A stretch of 64,000 nt of DNA, taken from assembly GCA_943788345.1 (NCBI GenBank), contig CALSPX010000001.1:62001-126000 (forward strand). The letters run 5' to 3'. Source of the stretch: Ascidiaceihabitans sp023955215. Its GTDB lineage: Bacteria > Pseudomonadota > Alphaproteobacteria > Rhodobacterales > Rhodobacteraceae. The position numbers and the translations under genes were made by a program. This document shows, one piece after another, positions 52,329 to 61,048 of the stretch. Position 1 is the stretch's first letter. Each line of letters begins with the position of its first letter. The notes below the pieces were generated by a model. That model ran no database searches and was not told where the DNA came from. It worked only from the letters and a program-made list of their open reading frames with translations.

Positions 52329-54570
52329 ATGGTCGAAAGTAAAGAAACAGAAAGCCGCAAGCTGCTGGGTCGTTTACGCGATGCGATGGCTGGGGATGAT
52401 CCTGGGCAGGAACGCCTAGATAAAATCACAACTTTGATTGCAGGCAGCATCGGCACCGATGTGTGTTCGATCTATCTGTTCCTTGACGACGAAACGCTTG
52501 AGCTATGCGCGACTGATGGTTTGAACCGTGATGCGGTTCACCAAACCCGTCTGAAATTGGGCGAAGGTCTGGTTGGGCGCGTTGCACGCCGCCGTCGCGT
52601 GATCAACACCCCTGATGCGCCAAATCAAGCGGGCTTTCGGTTCATGCCTGAGACCGGAGAGGAGAGCTTTTCCTCATTCCTAGGTGTCCCCATTCAGCGT
52701 TTGGGCGAATCCCTTGGGGTTTTGGTTGTGCAGTCCAAAGACGCACGCGCCTACACCGCTGACGAAATTTATGCGCTCGAAGTTGTGGCGATGGTTCTGG
52801 CAGAAATGACCGAACTGGGTGCCTTTGTTGGTGGCGAAGGTTCAGCCATGCTGGCTCGCCATTCTCAACCGTCCATGTTGCGCGGCACCGTTGCCCAAGA
52901 AGGTGTTGCCGAGGGGCATATCTGGCTGCACGAACCGCGCGTTGTCGTGACGAACCCCATTGCGGATGATCCGCACCGCGAACTTGAACGCCTGTCTGAG
53001 GCCGTTGAAGAGCTGCGTGTCGGTGTTGATAAGATGATGGAAATGGCCGTGGACGGCGAACAGCGCCAAGTGCTTGAAGCCTACCGCATGTTTGCCAATT
53101 CCAAGGGCTGGATGCGTCGGATGCAAGAAGACATCGGTCGTGGTCTGAGTGCCGAAGCCGCTGTCGAAAAAGAACAATCCATTGCCCGGGCACGCATGGG
53201 GCAGGTCAGTGACAGTTATTTGCGGGAACGTCTGAGCGATTTGGACGATCTATCTAATCGTATGTTACGAATTTTGACAGGGCAGGGCCAGAACACTGGC
53301 GCTGAAATGCCAGCTGATCCGATCCTTGTTGCCAGCAATATTGGCCCTGCTGAGTTGTTGGAATATGGCCGTTCCCTCAAGGGTATCATCCTAGAAAAGG
53401 GATCTGTGGGCAGTCACGCTGCTATTGTTGCGCGTGCATTGGCGATTCCATTGATCGTGCATGTGGACCGCATCACCACCGAAGCCTTGAACGGCGATCA
53501 TGTGATGTTGGACGGTGAACAAGGTATTGTTCACCTGCGCCCTGATGAAACTGTGGTTTCAGCGTTCCGTGACAAAATCGCGATGGAGGCCGAGGCGCAG
53601 CAACGCTATGCGTCGATCCGTGACAAACCTGCGATGACCAAATGTGGGTCGCTGATCGAAATGCATATGAACGCAGGTTTGATGGCTGACCTGCCATCCC
53701 TTGAACATTCCGGTGCTGAGGGCGTTGGCCTGTTTCGTACCGAACTTCAGTTCTTGGTCCGCTCACGTATGCCGACACGCTCTGAGTTAAGTGCCTTTTA
53801 TGGCCGCGTTTTGGACGCTGCACCGGGCAAAGATGTTGTGTTTCGTACCCTTGATATTGGGTCCGATAAGGTGCTGCCTTACATGAAGCCCAACGATGAA
53901 CCCAATCCTGCATTGGGTTGGCGTGCTATTCGTGTGGCGCTGGATAAACCGGGTATCATGCGGATGCAGTTGCAGGCGTTGATCCGCGCGGCGAATGGCC
54001 GTCCTTTGACGGTGATGTTCCCCTTTGTCGCACAATACGAAGAATACACGCAGGCCCGTGCAGAGGTGGACCGCACTTTGGCACGTGAAGCTAAGTTGGG
54101 GCATGTTTTACCAGAAAGCATCAAGATTGGTGCGATGCTTGGAAACCCCAAGCCTTGGCTTTGCGCCGCGCAAGTTCTTCCAAGAAGTCGATTTTATTTC
54201 GATTGGTGGCAATGACCTGAAGCAATTCTTCTTTGCGGCGGACCGTGAGAATGAACGTGTGCGCAAACGCTATGACACTTTGAACGTCAGCTTCCTTAGC
54301 TTTTTGGAGCAAATCGTTGAACGTTGTGATCAGACCAGCACCCCTGTTTCATTCTGTGGTGAGGACGCCGGTCGTCCTGTTGAAGCGCTGTGTTTGGCCG
54401 CAATTGGCCTGCGCCGTCTGTCGATGCGCCCAGCTTCTATTGGTCCGGTCAAAAGCCTGTTGCGTCGCTCCAGCTTAGAAGAGGTGCGCAAGGTAATCTT
54501 TGATGCGCGTCATCGCGGTGATATGTCGGTGCGTCCAGCGATCATGCAGTGGCTGCGCGAAAACGGTTAA
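52329..54570 (+). pseudogene. ptsP: Phosphoenolpyruvate-protein phosphotransferase PtsP (nitrogen PTS EI; frameshifted)
   Basis: The frames 52329-54215 and about 54130-54570 join into 746 residues, the normal length, if one G is removed at 54141-54142 (CTTGGAA for CTTGAA): IGAML-ETPSLGFAPRKFF. PtsP starts the nitrogen-type phosphotransfer chain from PEP. A GAF sensor domain fills about 15-170 (GLVGRVARRRRVINTPDA), then the EI N-terminal domain, the phospho-His segment GSVGSHAAIVARALA, and the TIM-barrel with GVGLFRTELQFL and DFISIGGNDLKQ. The C-terminal stop overlaps the convergent kpsF stop. Base-calling error is likely. Confidence 0.88.
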
Positions 54571-55538
54571 GCGACACCCGCACGCAGAAGATCGTGGATT
54601 TGTAGAACGCCCACAGGTTTTCCGTGATCATCGACAACCATCAAGGCACCGATTTTGCGGTCATTGAGCAGCGCAAGCGCTTGGGCCGCAAATAGGTCTG
54701 GTGTAACGGTTACGGGGGATGGGTTGGCGATTTCGCCAGCTTTCATCGCCATCAGGTTCCCCATGTTGCGCCGTAAATCCCCATCTGTGATGACGCCGTT
54801 CAGGCGACCATCCTCGCGGGTGGTGGCTGCAATTCCGAATCCCTTTGAGGTCATCGTGATCAAGACATCGCTCATGGGCATGTCTGCACCGACCAAAGGT
54901 AGGGCGTCGCCAGCATGCATAAGGTCAGAGACCCGTGCCAGTTGTGCACCAAGTTTGCCACCTGGGTGAAATTTGAGGAAGTCTTCGGAATTGAACCCAC
55001 GCAGTTCCATCACCGCAACGGCTAGTGCATCGCCCAAGGCCAAAGTCAGTGTTGTGGATGTCGTTGGGGCCATGCCAATGGCACAGGCCTCTGGCAATTT
55101 GGGTAGCGTAAGCAAATAGTCGGCGGCTTGCATCAATGTGCTGTCAGGGTTGGAGGATATGCCGATCAAGGGAATCGAAAACCTGCGTGTATAGCGAATA
55201 AGGTCGCCCAGTTCCGACGTTTCGCCAGAGTTTGAGATAAGAATACAAACGTCACCCTGCGTGACCATGCCCAGATCGCCGTGACTTGCTTCGGACGCGT
55301 GCAAGAAATCAGATGGGGTGCCTGTGGATGCCAAGGTGGCTGAGATTTTGCGCCCGATGTGGCCTGATTTGCCGATGCCAGCAACGATCACACGGCCCTC
55401 AAGCCCAAGGATAAGCTGTGCGGCGGCTGCAAAGTCTGCGGGCATACCCTTGGCCATTTGCGAGATCGCATCAGCTTCGATGTTTAGGACACGTTCACCG
55501 ATCTTGGTGATGGCGGCGGCGGAGTTGTCGTGGGTCAT
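54567..55538 (-). CDS. Arabinose-5-phosphate isomerase KpsF/GutQ
   Basis: 323 residues from the ATG at 55538; the longer frame to 55673 adds 45 non-family residues. It makes D-arabinose-5-phosphate from ribulose-5-phosphate, the first step to KDO of lipopolysaccharide. The SIS domain has VAGIGKSGHIGRKISATLAS and ISNSGETSEL, and two CBS domains fill the C-terminal third (SDVLITMTSKGFGIAATT; KIGALMVVDDHGKPVGVLQI). Its stop overlaps the ptsP stop (TTAA, 54567-54570), a tight convergent pair. Confidence 0.92.
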   Translation of the reverse strand: MTHDNSAAAITKIGERVLNIEADAISQMAKGMPADFAAAAQLILGLEGRVIVAGIGKSGHIGRKISATLASTGTPSDFLHASEASHGDLGMVTQGDVCILISNSGETSELGDLIRYTRRFSIPLIGISSNPDSTLMQAADYLLTLPKLPEACAIGMAPTTSTTLTLALGDALAVAVMELRGFNSEDFLKFHPGGKLGAQLARVSDLMHAGDALPLVGADMPMSDVLITMTSKGFGIAATTREDGRLNGVITDGDLRRNMGNLMAMKAGEIANPSPVTVTPDLFAAQALALLNDRKIGALMVVDDHGKPVGVLQIHDLLRAGVA

Positions 55539-55963
55539 ATCGATCCAGAATTGTTGCTTGAGAAAGGAATACACCGTTGTGACGGATGACACCAGTGTGC
55601 CCAAAAAGGAGGCATTTGCCCTCTTTTTTCGGGCTATTTTCGGGCCATTTGTTTGACAATCCGGCTCCCCCATGTTGTTTGTCCGCTAAATTAAAATGAC
55701 GGGAAGACGACACCATTTCGTTTGTATCAATATTTGCGAATTTGAGCGGTGCTCTGAACGTGTTGCTGGCGCTGGGAAATTGCGCGGGCCAAGGACAGAG
55801 CGAGCTGAACGCTTGGTTTGAGCCATCATGAGATAAGTGAATCACGAATCATAATTACCGATTACGCGCCACCTAAGGTGGATAATGCAAAGTTTGGTCA
55901 GGTTGCCTGTTTACGCGCCGCTAAAATGATCAAACAACAAACTAAAAAGCTGGGACACCTTAC
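55539..55963. promoter_or_regulatory. Divergent intergenic region between kpsF and pyc
   Basis: 425 bases without a gene I would support. It must hold the promoters of both kpsF and pyc. A small CCACC-TAA-GGTGG palindrome is at 55869-55881, 83 bases before pyc. No sigma-70 pair with good spacing is evident. Frames reading through it on the minus strand are upstream extensions of kpsF with no family match. Confidence 0.35.
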
Positions 55964-58900
55964 ATGGCCAACTTCGAAAAAATCCTAATCGCCAACCGCG
56001 GTGAAATCGCAATTCGCATTATGCGTGCTGCCAATGAGATGGGCAAAAAGACCGTTGCGGTTTTTGCTGAAGAAGACAAATTGGGCCTACACCGTTTCAA
56101 AGCGGATGAAGCGTATCGCATCGGTGAGGGCATGGGCCCAGTTGCGGCATATCTGTCTATCGAGGAGATTATCCGCGTGGCCAAGATGTCTGGCGCAGAC
56201 GCGATTCACCCGGGCTATGGCTTGTTGTCAGAAAACCCTGAGTTTGTAGACGCCTGTACTGATGCTGGTATTACGTTCATTGGCCCTAAGGCGGCAACCA
56301 TGCGTCAATTGGGCGATAAGGCGTCTGCCCGTGATGTTGCTGTTGAGTCTGGTGTTCCAGTTATTCCAGCGACCGAAGTTCTGGGTGAGGACATGGCCCT
56401 TGTTAAAAAACAGGCGGCTGAAGTTGGTTATCCTTTGATGTTGAAGGCGTCATGGGGTGGTGGTGGTCGCGGAATGCGCGCCATCATGAACGAAGAAGAG
56501 CTGGAAGAAAAAGTTCTGGAAGGTCGTCGCGAAGCCGAATCTGCGTTTGGTAACGGTGAGGGCTATCTGGAACGGATGATCATGAAGGCCCGCCACGTTG
56601 AGGTGCAAATTCTTGGGGATAGCCACGGAGAGATTTACCACCTTTGGGAACGCGATTGTTCTGTACAACGCCGCAACCAAAAAGTGGTTGAACGCGCACC
56701 GGCCCCTTATCTGTCCGAAGAACAGCGCGAAAAAATCTGCGAACTTGGCCGCAAAATTTGTAAGCATGTGAATTATGAATGTGCGGGTACTGTCGAATTC
56801 CTGATGGATATGGATGACGGTGAATTCTACTTCATCGAAGTAAACCCGCGTGTTCAAGTTGAGCACACCGTGACCGAAGAGGTTACAGGGATTGATATTG
56901 TACGTTCACAAATCCTGATAGCTGAAGGTAAAACATTGGCTGAGGCCACAGGCTGTGCGTCCCAAGCAGATGTTAAGTTGGATGGCCACGCGTTGCAGTG
57001 CCGCGTGACAACTGAAGATCCGCAAAACAACTTTATCCCTGATTACGGTCGCATCCAGATGTATCGTTCGGCCACCGGTCCGGGCATCCGTCTTGATGGT
57101 GGTACTGCTTATTCTGGCGCGGTGATCACCCGTTTTTACGACAGCTTGCTGACCAAAGTGACGGCACGCGCCGCCACACCTGAAATGGCGATTGCACGCA
57201 TGGACCGTGCGTTGCGCGAGTTCCGTATTCGCGGTGTATCTACCAACATTGCGTTTGTGGAAAACCTGCTGAAGCACCCTGTCTTCTTGAACAATGAATA
57301 CCACACCAAGTTCATCGACGAGACACCAAGCCTGTTTGATTTCAAAGCACGCCGTGACCGCGCGACGAAATTGTTGACATATATTGCTGATATTACGGTG
57401 AACGGGCACCCTGAAACAGTTGGCCGTGCCAAGCCGTCGACTGAGGTGAAGCTGCCGAAACCACCAGTGAAACCAACCACTGATGTTGCAGACGGCACCC
57501 GCCAAATTTTGGACCAACAAGGCCCAGAGGCTGTGGCCAACTGGATGCGCGATCAATCACAACTGTTGATCACCGATACAACGATGCGTGACGGGCACCA
57601 GTCTTTGTTGGCGACCCGTATGCGTTCTATCGACATGGTCAATGTTGCACCTGCATATGCTGCCAAAATGAACCAGTTGTTCAGTGTTGAGTGCTGGGGT
57701 GGTGCGACGTTTGATGTGGCGTATCGTTTCTTGCAGGAATGCCCATGGCAGCGTCTGCGCGACATTCGTGCGGCGATGCCAAACATCATGACGCAAATGT
57801 TGCTGCGTGCCTCTAACGGTGTTGGTTATACGAACTACCCAGACAACGTGGTGCAATCATTTGTCGCCCAAGCGGCTGACAGTGGTGTGGATGTGTTCCG
57901 CGTGTTTGATAGCCTGAACTGGGTTGAAAACATGCGCGTTGCTATGGATGCTGTTGGCAAATCGGGCAAAGTGATTGAAGGTACCATTTGTTACACTGGT
58001 GATTTGCTTGATCCTGCGCGTGATAAGTATGACCTGAAATACTATGTCGGTATGGCCAAAGAACTTGAAGCCGCTGGCGCACATGTTCTAGGTCTGAAAG
58101 ACATGGCTGGTTTGTTGAAGCCTGCGGCGGGCCGTGCGCTGGTTAAGGCGCTGAAAGAAGAAACTAATCTTCCGATCCACTTCCACACACACGATACCTC
58201 TGGTGCTGCGATTGCAACGGTTCTGGCTGTTTCTGAGGCGGGCGTTGATGTTGTTGACGCGGCAATGGATGCATTTTCTGGCAACACGTCCCAGCCAACA
58301 CTGGGCTCAATCGTTGAGGCGCTGAAAGGCACCGATCGCGATACAGGACTAGACGTCAAAGCGATCCGCGAAATCAGCAACTACTTTGAGCAGGTGCGTG
58401 GTCACTACACTGCGTTTGAATCTGGTCTTCAGGCCCCAGCGTCTGAGGTGTATTTGCACGAGATGCCTGGTGGTCAGTTCACCAACCTTAAGGCGCAGGC
58501 GCGTTCTTTGGGATTGGAAGAGCGCTGGCATGAGGTGGCGCAGACCTATGCGGACGTGAACCAAATGTTTGGTGACATCGTTAAAGTGACCCCGTCGTCC
58601 AAAGTTGTAGGTGACATGGCGTTGATGATGGTCAGCCAAAACCTAACCCGTACGCAGGTTGAAGACCCTGCAACGGACGTTGTGTTCCCTGACTCTGTTG
58701 TGGACATGATGAAGGGCTCTTTGGGTCAACCTCCGGGTGGCTGGCCTGCTGACATCCAGAAGAAGATCTTGAAAGGCGAGGCGGCATCTACGGATCGTCC
58801 GGGCGCATTGTTGGCTCCTGTTGATCTTGAGGCGACGCGCAAAGACTTGTCCAAACAATTGGATGGTCGCCGCGTCGATGATGAGGATTTGAACGGTTAC

Positions 58901-59407
58901 CTGATGTATCCAAAAGTGTTCTTGGACTACATGGGCCGTCACCGCACTTATGGTCCTGTGCGCACATTGCCAACTTCGACCTTCTTCTACGGTATGAACC
59001 CAGGCGAAGAAATCAGCGCTGAAATTGATCCAGGTAAGACGCTTGAGATCCGCATGCAGGCTGTGTCTGAAGTATCTGAAGACGGCGGCGTTAAGGTGTT
59101 TTTTGAACTGAACGGCCAACCGCGCACCATTCGCGTGATGAACCGTTTGGCAGCGTCTGAAAAGATTACCCGTCCAAAAGCGGAAGCTGGCAATGCCAAC
59201 CACATTGGTGCGCCTATGCCGGGTGTTGTGGCGACGATTGCCGCGACTGCTGGTAAAGAAGTCAAAGAGGGTGATCTGTTGCTGACCATCGAAGCGATGA
59301 AGATGGAAACAGGTATCCACGCAGAACGCGATGCGGTTGTGAAAGCGATCCATGTGAATGCAGGCAGCCAAATCGATGCCAAAGACCTGTTGGTTGAGTT
59401 AGAGTAA
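55964..59407 (+). CDS. pyc: Pyruvate carboxylase
   Basis: 1147 residues, full length. It carboxylates pyruvate to oxaloacetate with ATP and biotin to refill the TCA cycle. Domains in order: biotin carboxylase (1-~450; ANRGEIAIRIMRAANE, ATP loop GGGGRGMRAIMNEEEL, EVNPRVQVEHTVTEE), carboxyltransferase (~530-830; TTMRDGHQSLLATRMR, HFHTHDTSGAAIATV), the allosteric/PC-linker region and the C-terminal biotinyl domain with AMKMET. The single-chain alpha4 form is typical of alphaproteobacteria. It has a GGGACACC ribosome site. Confidence 0.97.
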   Translation: MANFEKILIANRGEIAIRIMRAANEMGKKTVAVFAEEDKLGLHRFKADEAYRIGEGMGPVAAYLSIEEIIRVAKMSGADAIHPGYGLLSENPEFVDACTDAGITFIGPKAATMRQLGDKASARDVAVESGVPVIPATEVLGEDMALVKKQAAEVGYPLMLKASWGGGGRGMRAIMNEEELEEKVLEGRREAESAFGNGEGYLERMIMKARHVEVQILGDSHGEIYHLWERDCSVQRRNQKVVERAPAPYLSEEQREKICELGRKICKHVNYECAGTVEFLMDMDDGEFYFIEVNPRVQVEHTVTEEVTGIDIVRSQILIAEGKTLAEATGCASQADVKLDGHALQCRVTTEDPQNNFIPDYGRIQMYRSATGPGIRLDGGTAYSGAVITRFYDSLLTKVTARAATPEMAIARMDRALREFRIRGVSTNIAFVENLLKHPVFLNNEYHTKFIDETPSLFDFKARRDRATKLLTYIADITVNGHPETVGRAKPSTEVKLPKPPVKPTTDVADGTRQILDQQGPEAVANWMRDQSQLLITDTTMRDGHQSLLATRMRSIDMVNVAPAYAAKMNQLFSVECWGGATFDVAYRFLQECPWQRLRDIRAAMPNIMTQMLLRASNGVGYTNYPDNVVQSFVAQAADSGVDVFRVFDSLNWVENMRVAMDAVGKSGKVIEGTICYTGDLLDPARDKYDLKYYVGMAKELEAAGAHVLGLKDMAGLLKPAAGRALVKALKEETNLPIHFHTHDTSGAAIATVLAVSEAGVDVVDAAMDAFSGNTSQPTLGSIVEALKGTDRDTGLDVKAIREISNYFEQVRGHYTAFESGLQAPASEVYLHEMPGGQFTNLKAQARSLGLEERWHEVAQTYADVNQMFGDIVKVTPSSKVVGDMALMMVSQNLTRTQVEDPATDVVFPDSVVDMMKGSLGQPPGGWPADIQKKILKGEAASTDRPGALLAPVDLEATRKDLSKQLDGRRVDDEDLNGYLMYPKVFLDYMGRHRTYGPVRTLPTSTFFYGMNPGEEISAEIDPGKTLEIRMQAVSEVSEDGGVKVFFELNGQPRTIRVMNRLAASEKITRPKAEAGNANHIGAPMPGVVATIAATAGKEVKEGDLLLTIEAMKMETGIHAERDAVVKAIHVNAGSQIDAKDLLVELE

Positions 59408-59433
59408 CACGCAACTGCATTTGAGATTGAGTG

Positions 59434-59475
59434 GGGCGTGAGGCGATAATTTCGTTTCACGCCCTATTTGTTTGT
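59434..59475 (+). terminator. Terminator after pyc
   Basis: An 8-bp stem (GGGCGTGA at 59434-59441 with TCACGCCC at 59457-59464) and a 15-base loop are followed by TATTTGTTTG, 27 bases after the stop. Confidence 0.65.
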
Positions 59476-59558
59476 CGGGGGCATTGTTTGCGCAATGCTA
59501 AGGGCTATGGTTTCTTCATAGCGCGGGCCAAAGGCGGCCCTAGAAAGGCTGTTGGCAA

Positions 59559-60173
59559 ATGAGCGATCTTAAGAACCTAATTGATGCGATAGCCGCGGTG
59601 CCATTGCGCGGTGGCAGACGGATTATTGCAATTGTTGGTGCACCAGCGAGTGGAAAATCAACGCTGGCTGAAACGCTATCTGCTGATATCCCCAATTCTT
59701 GCATTGTTCCGATGGACGGGTTCCACCGCGACAACGATGATCTTTCACGCCATGATTTATTGTCACGCAAAGGCACGCCTGAGACGTTTGATGTTGCTGG
59801 TTTTCTCACGATTGTGCGGTCCTTGGCCAAGCAAGGCGAAGTTGATTTCCCAACCTTTGATCGGAGCAAGGATTGTGTCGTTGAACAGGGCGGTAAAGTT
59901 TTGGCCACGGATGAAACAATCCTGGTGGAGGGAAACTATCTGTTGCTGGACGAGGCACCCTGGCGCGATTTGGCCAAGTGCTGGGATTTCAGCGTATTTT
60001 TGGATGTGCCGTTAGAGGTTCTAGAGGCGCGGTTGGTTCAGCGTTGGTTGGACAATGGGTATGATCATGACGGCGCTGTGAAACGTGCGCAGGGCAATGA
60101 TATCCCGAATGCAAAGCGCACCGTTCAAAAGTCTATGAAGGCGGATCATGTTGTGTCGCTTGGCGGTCTGTAA
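59559..60173 (+). CDS. P-loop kinase of the uridine/pantothenate kinase family
   Basis: 204 residues. Walker A is GAPASGKSTLAE (about 27-38), followed by VPMDGFHRDNDDL, the acidic substrate-side motif seen in uridine and pantothenate kinases. FPTFDRSKD and VEGNYLLLDEAPW match the group often annotated as nucleoside/nucleotide kinase or fructose-transport kinase FrcK in Rhodobacterales and rhizobia. The phosphorylated substrate cannot be fixed. No sugar transporter lies next to it. A small frame begins just after its stop. Confidence 0.83.
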   Translation: MSDLKNLIDAIAAVPLRGGRRIIAIVGAPASGKSTLAETLSADIPNSCIVPMDGFHRDNDDLSRHDLLSRKGTPETFDVAGFLTIVRSLAKQGEVDFPTFDRSKDCVVEQGGKVLATDETILVEGNYLLLDEAPWRDLAKCWDFSVFLDVPLEVLEARLVQRWLDNGYDHDGAVKRAQGNDIPNAKRTVQKSMKADHVVSLGGL

Positions 60174-60174
60174 C

Positions 60175-60366
60175 GTGATAAAATTAGGAACAATTGCAAA
60201 CAGCAAAATCAGCATCACGTGCGGCGCTTGTAAGCATCACGCGGTGCTAGAGGTGGCGAACCTTATTTTTGTCGCCGGCGAAGATGCGACAACCCACGAC
60301 GTACGGCAACGCCACGTGTGTCCCGAATGTAATTCAAAAGGCAATAATACCTATAAAGTCATATAG
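60175..60366 (+). CDS. Small zinc-ribbon-like protein
   Basis: 63 residues from a GTG at 60175, one base after the kinase stop. Two CxxC pairs, CGAC near residue 16 and CPEC near 52, with nearby histidines (KHHAVLE, RQRHV) suggest one zinc-binding site. There is no membrane segment. The reading frame continues upstream inside the kinase gene to 60148, but that part would be non-coding in that frame. I do not recognise a family. The close spacing to the kinase suggests co-transcription. Confidence 0.5.
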   Translation: MIKLGTIANSKISITCGACKHHAVLEVANLIFVAGEDATTHDVRQRHVCPECNSKGNNTYKVI

Positions 60367-60375
60367 GTCGGGTAA

Positions 60376-60401
60376 GGCCGCACGGCGTTGTACCCGCGGC
60401 C
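60376..60401. terminator. G+C-rich hairpin between convergent small genes
   Basis: GGCCGC (60376-60381) pairs with GCGGCC (60396-60401) around a 14-base loop. No T-run follows, so it is only a possible two-way terminator. Confidence 0.35.
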
Positions 60402-60422
60402 CCACCCGTATTTACGGTCAAA

Positions 60423-60542
60423 TTACTTAGCAGCTTGTTTAGCTTCGTAAGCCGCTTTTTTCTCTTTGTACTGCTCTTCAGTCAGGTTGTGCCACCCGAT
60501 GCAGTTACCTGTTGGGCTGCGCCCACATCCACATTCAGCCAT
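60423..60542 (-). CDS. 39-residue CDGSH-like cysteine/histidine peptide
   Basis: The start ATG (complement of 60540-60542) has AAAGGAGTT just upstream, an excellent ribosome site. The peptide begins MAECGCGRSPTGNCIGWH and ends in a helical, Lys/Ala-rich tail. The spacing C-x-C-x2-S-x4-C-x-G-x-H is one residue shorter than the CDGSH iron-sulfur consensus C-x-C-x2-S-x3-P-x-C-D-G-x-H. It may bind a 2Fe-2S cluster or a metal; this is inference. It is shorter than the usual cut-off for gene calling and easily missed. Confidence 0.65.
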   Translation of the reverse strand: MAECGCGRSPTGNCIGWHNLTEEQYKEKKAAYEAKQAAK

Positions 60543-60710
60543 GTTAAACTCCTTTGTTGGTATGCCTGATAATAGGTGATGTTTAAGTGGGTTTTGGCAA
60601 GTGGTTTGAACAAGAAATCTTTCAACAATAGCTGTGATCCAATCGTGGATTCACACCGTACCTAATACGAAATCAACATTCGTTGATCCCAATTTTAGTG
60701 AGGTGAAAAC

Positions 60711-60824
60711 ATGACTGACAACAACGGCTATGTAACGTTCAAGGGCTTGTCCCTATCCATTCTATTAATTGCTTTCATGATGGTCGGTGCGCCGGTTGGC
60801 TACGCGTTCTTTGTGGGCTTTTAA
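60711..60824 (+). CDS. 37-residue single-span membrane peptide
   Basis: The ATG at 60711 follows GAGGTGAAAAC. The peptide starts polar (MTDNNGYVTFKG) and continues as one hydrophobic segment, LSLSILLIAFMMVGAPVGYA, ending FFVGF. A terminator follows at 60956. No family is recognised. Beyond the TAA the same frame continues for 28 codons, ending RGDPAQGLRRIY, which looks protein-like; see findings. Confidence 0.5.
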   Translation: MTDNNGYVTFKGLSLSILLIAFMMVGAPVGYAFFVGF

Positions 60825-60955
60825 AACACGTCTTTTGGGGGGAGGCACGATTGGTTCACCCAATCTATTGAATACGCATATCGCGGTGATCCAGCGCAGG
60901 GTTTGCGCCGTATCTATTAAGTAATCAACTCCCTGTTGGTATCAACTTTATGGTC

Positions 60956-60979
60956 AGGCCTGCGGGTCTGGCCTTTTTT
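60956..60979 (+). terminator. Terminator before the monooxygenase gene
   Basis: A 5-bp G+C stem (AGGCC at 60956-60960 with GGCCT at 60970-60974), 9-base loop and a run of six T (60974-60979). It would end the transcript of the 37-residue peptide. The stem is short. Confidence 0.55.
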
Positions 60980-61048
60980 GTGGGAAATCAAATTACGCCG
61001 AACTGGACGCCATGTCGACACCAATGGTCATGGTGGAGGCATTTGGTT

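Noticed and set aside
58643..59371. 242-residue minus-strand frame
   Set aside because: Antisense to the end of pyruvate carboxylase; no start signal and shadow-like composition.
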